The notes under the pieces: model-generated | The model's input: only the letters and a program-made list of their open reading frames with translations | Told to the model about the DNA's origin: nothing | Database searches by the model: none | Shown here: positions 41,290 to 49,594 of the stretch, one piece after another | Position numbering within the stretch: position 1 is the stretch's first letter | Layout of the letters: each line of letters opens with the position of its first letter | Program-made: the position numbers and the translations under genes | Assembly: GCF_022179725.1 (NCBI RefSeq) | Contig: NZ_BPRC01000001.1 | Span: forward strand, 1 to 64,000 | Direction: 5' to 3' | Source: Methylorubrum aminovorans | GTDB lineage: Bacteria; Pseudomonadota; Alphaproteobacteria; Rhizobiales; Beijerinckiaceae | Length of the DNA: 64,000 nt

Positions 41290-41925
41290 TCATCGATCGA
41301 TATGGTGCCGGATGCCGCGCCCACCCTCGTGGACCAGCAGGTGGCCGAACCGGACCGGACGGGCATCGTTGGCGGGTGCGGGCAGGGTCTCGACGAAGGT
41401 GCGCATCGCCGCCGGCTCCGGCGCGAACCCCTCGAGTACCCTCAGGGACACGGTCTCGAGGCGCAGGATCGGCCGGCTGCCGAGCCATGGCGGGATGCAA
41501 TGCGGGCTCAAGGAGCCGAGAATGCGCGCTTGCGTCTTGCCGCGGTGGCGCAGCGGCAGGAGCAGCAATTCGAGGTCGAGGGTCTCGTTGCGCACCGTGA
41601 CGCCGGTCAGTCCGGCCACCACGCCGACGGTATCGCAGGCGACCGTCTCGATGAGATGCCAGGGATCGGTGAAGGGTTGGGACCGCTCGGCCCAGAGATC
41701 GACGAAGGCGCTGCCCCGCAATTCGCGCCCGAACAGGGCGCACAGGCGGGTGCCGGCGAGGCGCACCGCGCTCGTGCGCCGCGCCGGATCGGTTTCCAGG
41801 ATGAAGCTGTCGGCGAGCAGGTTACGGATCTCGCCGGGCTCGATCTCGCCGCGCTCCGGCGCAGCCCGCTCTCCGCGCAGCCGGTCCCAGTAGGCGTGAA
41901 GCTGACGACTTGTCGGATGCTTCAT
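41290..41925 (-). CDS. PAS_5-type (PAS fold) domain protein
   Basis: 211 residues from the ATG at 41925 (GGA six bases upstream). LHAYWDRLRGERAAPERGEI near the start, then the PAS_5 pattern DSFILETDPARRTSAVRLAGTRLCALFGREL... LPLRHRGKTQARILGSLSP. This cytoplasmic sensory-like domain is common in alphaproteobacteria, often as a stand-alone protein of this size. Ligand and output are unknown. Confidence 0.85.
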   Translation of the reverse strand: MKHPTSRQLHAYWDRLRGERAAPERGEIEPGEIRNLLADSFILETDPARRTSAVRLAGTRLCALFGRELRGSAFVDLWAERSQPFTDPWHLIETVACDTVGVVAGLTGVTVRNETLDLELLLLPLRHRGKTQARILGSLSPHCIPPWLGSRPILRLETVSLRVLEGFAPEPAAMRTFVETLPAPANDARPVRFGHLLVHEGGRGIRHHIDR

Positions 41926-42175
41926 GGTGTTCCGCATCGGTACGGCCCAGGTCCGGATGGGCTCTGTTTATGATCGGTCCGGCACGAAAAGCGTCCCCGC
42001 GCGCCGTTCGTGGTGATCGTCCGCACACACTATGCCGTCCCATCCGGCCGCGCTCGCGCAACCCATCCTTAACCTTAACGGCGAATGGACGGATTCCCCT
42101 GCATTTGAATGACCTCGTCCGATCCCGTGCCGATTGGATCTTGCAGCGCCGCGCTTCCCCCCGACATGGTGCAGC

Positions 42176-42997
42176 ATGGATGCCTCCCCCGACCTGCCGC
42201 GCCAGGGCCGTGTGCCCGTCTTCAACCTGCCGGGAATCGTCACCGTCTCGATTGCGGTGCTGGCCGGGATTCACGTCGTCCGCAGCGTTCTGCCGGACGA
42301 GACCGACCTTTCGGTTCTGCTCAACCTCGCCTTCATCCCGGCGCGCTGGACCGCCGCCTTCGATCCCAACTCCGCGGCGGACATCATCCGGGCGGCCGGG
42401 GAGGGGGCGGGCGGACCCGAGATGGCCTCGGCCCGGCAGGAATTCGCCCGCTACCTCGTGGCCGATCCCTCGGCGATGCCCTGGACCGGGGCGACCTATG
42501 CCCTGCTGCACGGCTCTTGGATGCACCTGATCTTCAACGCGGTGTGGCTCGCCGTCTTCGGCACGCCGGTGGCGCGCCGCTACGGCGTGCTCCGCTACGG
42601 GCTGCTGGCGCTCGCGGGGATTCTGGCGGGCGCCGTCGTCCACCTTCTGGTCGATCCCTGCAGCCTGATGCCGCTCGTCGGCGCCTCGGCCGGCATCTCG
42701 GCCCTGATGGCGGCGGCCGCCCGCTTCGTCTTCCAGCCTCCCCCGCCGTTCGTGGCCGGCGCGCCCTGGCAATTGCCGCCACGGCCGCGGCTTCAGACCA
42801 TCCCCGAATTGCTGCGCAACCGCTCTGCCGTGCTGTTCCTCGCGGTCTGGCTGGTCACCAACCTGCTGTTCGGGGTCCTGGCCCTGCCCCTCGGCGGCAG
42901 CGAGGGGCCGATCGCCTGGGATGCACATCTCGGCGGCTTCGCCGCGGGCTTCTTCCTTCTGCCGCTGATGGAAAGGGGCAGCGGAGGACGGGGCTAG
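42176..42997 (+). CDS. Rhomboid-family intramembrane serine protease
   Basis: 273 residues from the ATG at 42176 (a TTG at 42134 is less likely). Six or more membrane helices. Catalytic Ser171 in GASAGISAL and the His in DAHLGGFAAGFF on the last helix; the structural motif SWMHLIFNAVWLAVFG is before them. The L1-region insert (DPNSAADIIRAAGEGAGG) is longer than in GlpG. Cleaves membrane protein substrates within the bilayer; targets unknown. Confidence 0.9.
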   Translation: MDASPDLPRQGRVPVFNLPGIVTVSIAVLAGIHVVRSVLPDETDLSVLLNLAFIPARWTAAFDPNSAADIIRAAGEGAGGPEMASARQEFARYLVADPSAMPWTGATYALLHGSWMHLIFNAVWLAVFGTPVARRYGVLRYGLLALAGILAGAVVHLLVDPCSLMPLVGASAGISALMAAAARFVFQPPPPFVAGAPWQLPPRPRLQTIPELLRNRSAVLFLAVWLVTNLLFGVLALPLGGSEGPIAWDAHLGGFAAGFFLLPLMERGSGGRG

Positions 42998-43332
42998 GTC
43001 CTCGCCACGCGGGCGCCCGCCTCAATCAAGTCCAGGCGATCAACAGGCCGTATCTCGGACCAAATCCGGTTGTCCCTTTCGGGATGGCGGATTTGGCCGT
43101 CGCCCGAGCGCCGCGCAGGCTCGCTGATACGCTCGCCGCTCCGATCGAGCGGAGAGCGTATCAGCCCGTAAAAGGTCGGTCAGGCCGGGCTGTGTCCTTG
43201 CTGCCACGTTGTATTCTTTTGCAGTGGAGCCGGAAATAAAAGCAGCCACTCGTCCGTCGATGATGTGAACGGGAGCGGACTAAAAATAACCTAGCAAAAG
43301 ATCGCTCCGTTCTTGATGGAGAGTGGATCCCG
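42998..43332. other. 335-bp gap with two stem-loops
   Basis: CCAAATCCG (43060-43068) pairs with CGGATTTGG (43088-43096), and a 41-nt hairpin CTGATACGCTC...GAGCGTATCAG spans 43124-43164. Either may end rhomboid transcription. The right part should contain the promoter of the next gene. Confidence 0.5.
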
Positions 43333-44217
43333 GTGAAACATCGCGCAGCCGTCATCGCCCGTCTCGGGCTTGCCCTATCCGGCGTGTGGGGCCTCGGCGG
43401 CACAGCGGCCCATGCCGCCTCCGCTGCCCAGCCCGGCCAGACCGTCGGCGTGCCGTTCGGTGCGCCGTTTCCCAAGGGCTTCTACGCCGTCAACCTGTCG
43501 AGCTTCGGCGTGCGGGACACGGCGCCGCGCGATTCCGAGAGCAACGTGAACCTGCCGACCCTGCTCTGGGCGACCCCCTTTTCCGTCCTCGGGGGACAGG
43601 TGCAGTTCGTCTTCGTGGCGCCGATCGCCGCCTCCAGCGTGCGCGGCGCGCCCTACAACAGCGGCTGGGGCCAGCCGCTTCTCGCGGGCCAGCTTGCCTG
43701 GGATCTCGGCGACGGCGTCGGAGTCAGCTACCTTCTCGGCGGCTACCTGCCCTGGGAAACCCGCTTCCTGACCCAATCTGCCTCGCTGAGCCATCGCTTC
43801 GCGATCACCTACGCCGCCAATGACTGGGCGGTCACCGCCAACCTGCTCTACGGCCACATGCTGGAGACGCGCTCGCCCAATGGCGTGCTCTATCCCGACT
43901 ACCTCAACCTCGACGTCACCCTGACGAAGAAGTTCGGCAAGTGGCAGGTCGGCCCGGTGGCCTTCGGCTCGGTCGATCTCAAGACCAACGTCGTCGGCTA
44001 CCGGCAGCAGGGCCAGATCGCGGTGGGCGGCCTCGTCGGCTACAATTTCGGTTTCATGAACGTGCAGGGCTACGTCACCCGCGACGTTGCCGAGCGCAAT
44101 TACGGCGGCAAGGAAACCCGCGGCTGGCTGCGCATCGTCGTCCCGTTCCTGCAGGACAAGGGCGAGGCCCAGCCGAACCGCACGCTGATCACCCGCCGCC
44201 AGGCCGAGGGCCGCTGA
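43333..44217 (+). CDS. Outer-membrane beta-barrel protein (MetA-pathway of phenol degradation-like)
   Basis: 294 residues from a GTG. Signal peptide (about 1-28, ...GGTAAHAAS), then predicted beta-strands with alternating hydrophobic residues to the end (QLAWDLGDGVGVSYLLGGYL, VGGLVGYNFGFMNVQGYVTR, GWLRIVVPFLQD). Resembles the phenol_MetA_deg family of putative outer-membrane transporters. The tail after ~275 (EAQPNRTLITRRQAEGR) is hydrophilic, so the barrel may end before it. The substrate is unknown. Confidence 0.75.
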   Translation: MKHRAAVIARLGLALSGVWGLGGTAAHAASAAQPGQTVGVPFGAPFPKGFYAVNLSSFGVRDTAPRDSESNVNLPTLLWATPFSVLGGQVQFVFVAPIAASSVRGAPYNSGWGQPLLAGQLAWDLGDGVGVSYLLGGYLPWETRFLTQSASLSHRFAITYAANDWAVTANLLYGHMLETRSPNGVLYPDYLNLDVTLTKKFGKWQVGPVAFGSVDLKTNVVGYRQQGQIAVGGLVGYNFGFMNVQGYVTRDVAERNYGGKETRGWLRIVVPFLQDKGEAQPNRTLITRRQAEGR

Positions 44218-44253
44218 TCGGGGCCGATCCGGCTGCATTCCCGGGAACTTCCT

Positions 44254-44297
44254 ACGGCCCGCCGGCCTCTCCTCCGGTGGGCCGTCTGCATTTTCAT
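44254..44297 (+). terminator. Probable terminator after the outer-membrane protein gene
   Basis: ACGGCCCGCCGG (44254-44265) pairs with CCGGTGGGCCGT (44274-44285; one mismatch), followed by CTGCATTTTC. 37 bp past the stop. Confidence 0.55.
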
Positions 44298-44446
44298 GCA
44301 GGTCGGCTGTTGGTGGTCTGGCTCCGCCTGCTTGCCAGCACGGCCAAGACGCCACACAATCGCCCGAGAGAGCCGGGCCAACCCGGCCGAGAGGCTTACC
44401 GGCGCCGCGGGCTGACGGTGCAGCTCCCAGGGAGGGGAATTATAAC

Positions 44447-44878
44447 ATGACCGTTGCGCGTATCCTTGCAGAGAAAGGCGGCTCGGTGGTCACGATGGCG
44501 CCGAACCGCACGATCGACGAGGCCATCCACCTTCTTGCCGAGAAGCGGATCGGCGCCCTCGTCGTGGGCGACGCCCAGGGCCACGTGATCGGGATCCTGT
44601 CCGAGCGCGACGTGATGCGGGCGCTGGCGACCGAGGGCGCGGCGGCGCTCGATCGGCCGGTCTCGCACTACATGACCGAGAAGGTCGTCACCTGCACCCG
44701 GCGGACGACGATCGAGGACGTAATGGAGACGATGACCAACGGCCGCTTCCGCCACCTTCCGGTGGTGGAGGAGGGGCATCTCGTCGGCGTCGTGTCCATC
44801 GGTGACGTGGTCGCGCGGCGCATCGCGGCTGTCGAGGCCGAGCATCAGGCGATGCGCGACTATATCACGATGGCCTGA
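44447..44878 (+). CDS. Tandem CBS-domain protein
   Basis: 143 residues with two CBS domains (about 8-65 and 75-130): MAPNRTIDEAIHLLAEKRIG and FRHLPVVEEGHLVGVVSIGD with the typical G-V/I-L/V-S-x-G/R-D endings. GAGGGGA lies before the ATG. Stand-alone CBS pairs bind adenosine nucleotides and often act as sensor subunits. Partner unknown. Confidence 0.92.
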   Translation: MTVARILAEKGGSVVTMAPNRTIDEAIHLLAEKRIGALVVGDAQGHVIGILSERDVMRALATEGAAALDRPVSHYMTEKVVTCTRRTTIEDVMETMTNGRFRHLPVVEEGHLVGVVSIGDVVARRIAAVEAEHQAMRDYITMA

Positions 44879-44914
44879 GCACGCGCCGAGGCGACCCGAA
44901 CCCGTTGCGGCGGC

Positions 44915-45985
44915 TCAACTGCGCGCCGCCGCACCCTCGATCATGCGCCGGATCTCCGGCAGCGCCGCCCGCACCGCCTGACGGCCGAGGGCGATGCCAT
45001 CGGCCGCCCGGTGGAACTCGAACTGCCCGAACTCGGCGAGAAGCGGCCGGATCGCGACATCCGGCGGATCGCTGGCGAGCCGCGCCCGCGAGATCCGATC
45101 CTGGGTGATGTTGAAGGCGTCGAGCATGACGCGCGCGACGCCGGGGCTCGACCGGCCGACGGACGGGGCCGGCGTGGTTCCGCGACGGCGCATCAAACGG
45201 TGGCCCATCAGGCGCCGGCTCGCCCCGCTCAGCAATCCCCACCGTCCGCGGCGGCGCACGGTGGCCTCCAGCGTCTGCTCGATCGCCCGTTCCACCGGCT
45301 CCTCGGCCTCAGTGATCACCGGGTCGTCCCTCTCGGGCCGGATCACCATCGCGGGTGGGCGCGTCTCGCAGGCGAGGTTCACGCAGATCACGAGGTCGGC
45401 GCCGAGTTCGCGGGCGAGGCGCACCGGTACGGGGTTGACCAGTGTTCCGTCCATCAGGAGACGCCCCTCGAGGGCGACCGGTGGGAAGATGCCGGGAATG
45501 GCGTAGGAGGCCCGCACCGCCTCGACGAGGGGGCCGCGCGACAGCCAGACCTCGTGTCCGGTGCCGAGTTCAGTCGCGACGCTCGCGAAGGTGAGGCGCA
45601 GATCCTCGATGCGAAAGCCTTCGAGTTCGCGCGAGAGACGGCGGCGCAGGCGCTCGCCGGCGATCAGGCCGGACCCGGTGATGCGCGGATCAAGCATGCC
45701 GACCACCCGGCGCCGGGTGAGCGAGAGCGCGAAATCCTTGAGCGTATCAATGCGGCCGGCGGCGTAGGCCCCGCCCACCACGGCGCCGATGGAACAGCCG
45801 GCCACGACCTCGGGGAAGATGCCGGCCTCCTCCAACCCCTCGATCACGCCGATATGCGACCAACCGCGGGCAGAGCCGCCGCCGAGGGCGAGACCGATAC
45901 GGGGAGAGCGGAAGCGGGGCACCACCGGTTCCACTGCCCCATCCGGAAAGCGGGAGGGGAGGGGCCGGGACGCCTCGAACATCAT
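44915..45985 (-). CDS. Patatin-like phospholipase
   Basis: 356 residues. Oxyanion loop GGGSARGW (35-42), nucleophile Ser65 in [10 protein letters not shown] (GxSxG), catalytic Asp in [13 protein letters not shown]. After the ~210-residue patatin domain there is an arginine-rich C-terminal region with [19 protein letters not shown]. Similar to RssA/YchK-type lipases; lipid substrate unknown. The ATG overlaps the hisI stop (ATGA), so translation of the two is probably coupled. Confidence 0.9.
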   Translation of the reverse strand: MMFEASRPLPSRFPDGAVEPVVPRFRSPRIGLALGGGSARGWSHIGVIEGLEEAGIFPEVVAGCSIGAVVGGAYAAGRIDTLKDFALSLTRRRVVGMLDPRITGSGLIAGERLRRRLSRELEGFRIEDLRLTFASVATELGTGHEVWLSRGPLVEAVRASYAIPGIFPPVALEGRLLMDGTLVNPVPVRLARELGADLVICVNLACETRPPAMVIRPERDDPVITEAEEPVERAIEQTLEATVRRRGRWGLLSGASRRLMGHRLMRRRGTTPAPSVGRSSPGVARVMLDAFNITQDRISRARLASDPPDVAIRPLLAEFGQFEFHRAADGIALGRQAVRAALPEIRRMIEGAAARS

Positions 45986-46404
45986 CGCTCCGGATCAGCG
46001 GGAACGAGGGTAACGGCGCCGGTCGCGGGGTCGCGCTCGATCGCGCGGTAGAAGCAGGAGCGGCGACCGGTATGGCAGCAGCCGCCGTCGCCGCCGACGT
46101 CGACCCGGATCAGGATCGCGTCCTGATCGCAATCGACCCGCATCTCGACGATCCGCTGGATCTGCCCGGAGGTGGCGCCCTTGTGCCAAAGTTCGCCGCG
46201 CGAGCGCGACCAGTACCACGCCTCGCCGGTCAGCAGCGTGCGGGCGAGCGCCTCGGCGTTCATGTGGGCGAGCATCAGCACGTGCCCGTTCCCCGCATCG
46301 ACGGCGATGCAGGCCACGAGCCCGTCGGGGCCGAACCGGGGCGTCAGCCGCGCCCCTTCCTCGACCTCGGCGCGGGAGCCGGGGGAAGCGAATTGCTCGG
46401 TCAT
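45982..46404 (-). CDS. hisI: Phosphoribosyl-AMP cyclohydrolase
   Basis: 140 residues from the ATG at 46404. Histidine pathway step 3. [12 protein letters not shown] near 72-83, metal-binding DCDQDAILI with conserved Asps, and [14 protein letters not shown] with two catalytic cysteines are intact. Monofunctional: no HisE domain. Lies 20 bp after folE and overlaps the patatin gene. The open frame extends back through folE but is not used. Confidence 0.95.
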   Translation of the reverse strand: MTEQFASPGSRAEVEEGARLTPRFGPDGLVACIAVDAGNGHVLMLAHMNAEALARTLLTGEAWYWSRSRGELWHKGATSGQIQRIVEMRVDCDQDAILIRVDVGGDGGCCHTGRRSCFYRAIERDPATGAVTLVPADPER

Positions 46405-46424
46405 GATCGGGAGGCCCGGCCGCC

Positions 46425-47234
46425 TCAGCCCTTCTGATTTCGCACGAAGGTCAGGAAGCGGACCTGCTCGGACGGATCGCCCTTGTAGACGCCGCGGAAC
46501 TGCGTGGTGATGGTGGAGACGCCGGCCTTCTGCACGCCGCGCATCGCCATGCAGAGGTGCTCGGCCTCGACCATCACGGCGCAGCCGCGGGGCTGGAGGA
46601 TGCTCTCGATGGTGTCGGCGATCTGGGCCGTCATCGTCTCCTGCGTCTGCAGGCGGCGGGCGAAGGCATCGACCACGCGGGCGAGCTTCGAGAGGCCGAC
46701 CACGCCCTTGGTGGGGTAGTAGGCGATGTGGGCCAGCCCCATGAACGGCACCATGTGGTGCTCGCAATGAGAGTAGAACGGGATGTCGCGCACCAGCACG
46801 GCGTCCGAGTAGCCCTCGACCTCCTCGAACACCCGCTCCAGCAGAGCGTCGGCATCCATGCGGTAGCCGCCGAAGATCTGCTCGTAGGCCTTCACCACGC
46901 GGGCGGGCGTGTCGATCAGCCCCTCGCGGGTCGGGTCGTCGCCGGCCCAGCGCAGCAGCGTGCGCACAGCGGCCTCCGCCTCCTGGCGGCTCGGACGGCC
47001 GAGCGCCACCTCGTTCGGCACCCGTTGGGCCGATTCGGGCAAGGGGGCGATCTCGGGCGCGCTCTCGGGACGACCGGGATCGTTGGCGCCGCGCATCCCT
47101 TGCAGGCCGACCGCGCTCATGCGTCGCTCGTCGTCGCTCATGCCGTAGGACAGGGATTTGAGAGCGGCATCCATGGCATCTCCGGCCTTCGCCACACGCG
47201 CCTTCATGGTCGTGCTGTCGGGCTTGGCGTACAT
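46425..47234 (-). CDS. folE: GTP cyclohydrolase I (FolE-1)
   Basis: 269 residues from the ATG at 47234; the catalytic domain starts near 80 and ~75 N-terminal residues are a variable extension, so a later ATG (for example codon 32) is possible. Makes 7,8-dihydroneopterin triphosphate for folate. Zinc ligands Cys157 and His160 in [10 protein letters not shown] and Cys228 in [13 protein letters not shown] mark the zinc-dependent FolE-1 type. C-terminal [11 protein letters not shown]. Upstream, a CTTAAA-CCA-TTTAAG palindrome lies 20 bp from the start. Confidence 0.95.
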   Translation of the reverse strand: MYAKPDSTTMKARVAKAGDAMDAALKSLSYGMSDDERRMSAVGLQGMRGANDPGRPESAPEIAPLPESAQRVPNEVALGRPSRQEAEAAVRTLLRWAGDDPTREGLIDTPARVVKAYEQIFGGYRMDADALLERVFEEVEGYSDAVLVRDIPFYSHCEHHMVPFMGLAHIAYYPTKGVVGLSKLARVVDAFARRLQTQETMTAQIADTIESILQPRGCAVMVEAEHLCMAMRGVQKAGVSTITTQFRGVYKGDPSEQVRFLTFVRNQKG

Positions 47235-47253
47235 CGTCGATCCGTCCCGGCGT

Positions 47254-47268
47254 CTTAAACCATTTAAG
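47254..47268. promoter_or_regulatory. Palindrome in the divergent folE / iron-sulfur scaffold promoter region
   Basis: CTTAAA-CCA-TTTAAG, AT-rich perfect arms of 6 bp, with GGCGTC and GACGCC a little outside. Near -20 of folE start. Could be a metalloregulator site for folE; unknown. Confidence 0.4.
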
Positions 47269-47458
47269 TGCCGACGCCCTCGAACGATCCGAATCCTGGG
47301 CCAGGGCGTGACCGGGGTCGACGGTGCCATTCTCGCGGAATGGCGGTATCGCGCCTATATCGTCGCAATCGCGCCGTCGCGCAATGCGTGGCATGCGTAT
47401 CTGGCTCAACGATTCCTTGAACCTTATCCAACGGACGCCCGCGAAAGGCGTGTCAGCG

Positions 47459-47935
47459 ATGATCGACGACATCTACAACCGCCGCATCCTGGAACTGGCC
47501 GCCGACATTCCCCGTCTCGGCCGGCTGGAGGCGCCGGACGCCACCGCCACCGCCCATTCCAAGCTCTGCGGCTCGACCGTGACCGTCGATCTGACGCTCG
47601 AGGCGGACGGCGTCACGGTCTCCGACTTCGCCCATGACGTGAAAGCCTGCGCGCTAGGCCAGGCCTCTTCCTCGCTGATGGCCCGCCACGTCGTCGGCGC
47701 CACCGCCGACGAGCTGCGCGCCGTCCGCGCCCGGATGCGGGACATGCTGAAGGAGAACGGTCCGGCGCCGGACGGAAAGTGGGCCGACCTCGCCGTGCTG
47801 GAGCCGGTGCGCGATTTCCGTGCCCGCCATGCCTCGACGCTCCTGACCTTCGACGCCGTGGTGGACGCCCTCGATCAGGCCGCCGCGCGGAAGAAGTCCG
47901 GTGAGAACGGCTCCGGCGCAACCGAGGCGGCCTAG
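47459..47935 (+). CDS. NifU/IscU-like iron-sulfur scaffold protein
   Basis: 158 residues from the ATG at 47459. IscU fold: [20 protein letters not shown], Cys37 in KLCGSTVTV and Cys64 in [14 protein letters not shown]. The third cysteine of IscU/SufU (in a K-x-C or similar near the end) is not found: the matching region reads [19 protein letters not shown], with His in place. So the family is an alphaproteobacterial variant that may bind a cluster with two cysteines and one other ligand, or has another role. Divergent from folE. Stop is followed at once by a palindromic repeat. Confidence 0.85.
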   Translation: MIDDIYNRRILELAADIPRLGRLEAPDATATAHSKLCGSTVTVDLTLEADGVTVSDFAHDVKACALGQASSSLMARHVVGATADELRAVRARMRDMLKENGPAPDGKWADLAVLEPVRDFRARHASTLLTFDAVVDALDQAAARKKSGENGSGATEAA

Positions 47936-48032
47936 AGCATCACCCCGAAAGGGGGTCGCCGGCTTTCGGAAAAAGATGATGCGAAACAATCATCTCGAGC
48001 ATCGTCCTGGATCCGATATCCAGGACGATGCT
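47936..48032 (+). repeat. AGCATC...CCCGAAAG repeat plus 15-bp hairpin after the scaffold gene
   Basis: Starting at the base after the stop: AGCATCACCCCGAAAG then CTTTCGGAAAAAG (47936-47977), matching the element at 59742-59790. Adjoining is a 15-bp perfect hairpin AGCATCGTCCTGGAT/ATCCAGGACGATGCT (47998-48012/48018-48032, loop CCGAT). It precedes yidD by nine bases. Confidence 0.8.
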
Positions 48033-48041
48033 CAAGCCGCC

Positions 48042-48362
48042 ATGGTTCGCCGGGCGGCACATTGGGCCATCCGCGGCTATCAGCTCACCCTCTCCGGGCT
48101 GATCGGGCGCCAGTGCCGGCACTGGCCCTCCTGCTCGAGCTACACCGACGAGGCGATCCAGCGGCACGGCCTCTGGGCCGGCGGCTGGATCGGTGTCGCC
48201 CGCATCTGCCGCTGCGGCCCGTTCGGCACCCATGGCATCGACCTCGTGCCCGAGCGCCTGCCGGAGCGAGCTGCTTGGCACCGGCCCTGGTCCTACGGCC
48301 GCTGGCGCGGCGTCGAGGCGCCGCCGCCTCTGGTCTGCGAGGCGGTGGAGGAGGGGAAGTAG
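48042..48362 (+). CDS. yidD: Membrane protein insertion efficiency factor YidD
   Basis: 106 residues from the ATG at 48042. YidD pattern: WAIRGYQLTLSGLIGRQCRH, PSCSSYTDEAIQRHG and RICRCGPFGTHGIDLVPE. Cysteines are at the conserved places. Small, membrane-associated through its amphipathic N-terminus. Usually next to rnpA-yidC, but in Rhizobiales it often stands next to an IscU-like gene, as here. The C-terminal ~25 residues are acidic and variable. Confidence 0.93.
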   Translation: MVRRAAHWAIRGYQLTLSGLIGRQCRHWPSCSSYTDEAIQRHGLWAGGWIGVARICRCGPFGTHGIDLVPERLPERAAWHRPWSYGRWRGVEAPPPLVCEAVEEGK

Positions 48363-48387
48363 CGGGGCGCGGCTCGCCGCATCGACC

Positions 48388-48516
48388 CTCCCCCTTGCGG
48401 GGAAGGGTGCCTCGTGGATGCGAGGCGGGAGAAGCGAGCGACGCTGCCGGAATAAACCTGATCCGGCCCCTCGCCCGACCCCCTTGGGGCCCCACCCCCT
48501 CCCGCAGAGGGGAAAG
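48388..48516. repeat. G/C-rich palindromic repeats downstream of yidD
   Basis: CCCTCCCCCTTGCGGGGAAGGG-type hairpin near 48389, and CCCCTCCCGCAGAGGGG near 48493, the same class of G/C-rich palindromes as at 13901 and 19721. Between them nothing gene-like. Confidence 0.5.
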
Positions 48517-48543
48517 GGATATCCGAAGTCCCTTACGTCCACG

Positions 48544-48571
48544 AAAAAGCCCCGGCCTTTCGGCCGGGGCT
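48544..48571 (-). terminator. Rho-independent terminator of the Bax-inhibitor gene
   Basis: AGCCCCGGCC-TTTC-GGCCGGGGCT (48548-48571) perfect 10-bp stem followed on the minus strand by TTTT. 31 bp after the stop. Confidence 0.85.
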
Positions 48572-48601
48572 CTTCCTTGTGTCCGGTCCTTGCACCGTCG
48601 C

Positions 48602-49378
48602 TTAGCGGCGGTCGCCCAGCAGCTGCATCAGGAACTGGAACATGTTGATGAAGTCCAGGTACAGCGTCAGCGCGCCGTTGACGGACATCTTGGCCGCGCC
48701 CTCAGCGTCGAAGCCGCTGTAGAGGAACATCTCCTTGAGCTTCTGCGTGTCGTAGGCGGTCAGGCCGGCGAAGATGAGCACGCCGAGCACCGAGATCGCG
48801 AACTGAAGCGCGGAAGAGGCCAGGAAGATATTCACCAGCGAGGCGATGATGATGCCGATCAGGCCCATGATCAGGAACGAGCCCATGCCCGACAGGCTAC
48901 GCTTCGTGGTGTAGCCGTAGAGGCTCAGGCCGCCGAACGTCGCCGCCGTGATGAAGAACACCCGCACCACGCTGGCGCCCGTGAACGCGAGCAGCAGGGT
49001 GGACAGCGAGGCGCCCATCACCGCAGCGAAGGCCCAGAACGCGGTCCGTGCCGAAGCCGCCGACATCCGGTCCATCCGGAAGGTGAACACGAAGATGAAG
49101 GCGAGCGGCGCCAGCATCAGGACGTACTTGAACCACGAGCCGTAGATGAACACGCCCAACTGGTTGAGCGGAATGCCCTTGTAGTTGGCGACGATCGTGC
49201 CGGTCTGGACGGCCATGTTGAGGGCCAGAGCCACGAGACCCGAAATCCCGAGGCCGACGACCATGTTGTTGTAGACGCCCAGCATGAAGCTGCGCAGGCC
49301 CTGGTCGACTTCGACCTGAGAGCCGGCGTACCCCTGCGGCTGGGCGCCGTAGCGGAACGGGCTGTTGTCGAATGCCAT
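48602..49378 (-). CDS. Bax inhibitor-1/YccA-family membrane protein
   Basis: 258 residues from the ATG at 49378 (AAGGGAAA upstream). Seven hydrophobic helices, with YGYTTKRSLSGMGSFLIMGL and the C-terminal TAYDTQKLKEMFL...NGALTLYLDFINMFQFLMQL typical of BI-1/YccA (TMBIM). Conserved Asp residues of the putative pH/Ca sensor are in TAYDTQ and YLDFINMF. Inner membrane; may modulate FtsH proteolysis or ion leak. Not clearly operonic. Confidence 0.92.
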   Translation of the reverse strand: MAFDNSPFRYGAQPQGYAGSQVEVDQGLRSFMLGVYNNMVVGLGISGLVALALNMAVQTGTIVANYKGIPLNQLGVFIYGSWFKYVLMLAPLAFIFVFTFRMDRMSAASARTAFWAFAAVMGASLSTLLLAFTGASVVRVFFITAATFGGLSLYGYTTKRSLSGMGSFLIMGLIGIIIASLVNIFLASSALQFAISVLGVLIFAGLTAYDTQKLKEMFLYSGFDAEGAAKMSVNGALTLYLDFINMFQFLMQLLGDRR

Positions 49379-49594
49379 GAAAGTTTCCCTTGGAAGCTCT
49401 CGGCGTGGAGTTTGTCGAGGTCCACACGCAACCCCTGGCGCGTCGAGCGCGCCTCGTGGCCGAATATGTTCGCTGGAACAGTCACAAACAAGTGGGGCTC
49501 GGCCGAATGGCCGCGTTTTCAAGCCTTACAGAGGCGTGAGTTTTTTATGATTCTTCGCGGATTAAACCTGCTCTTCGAACGTGATTAAGCATCT

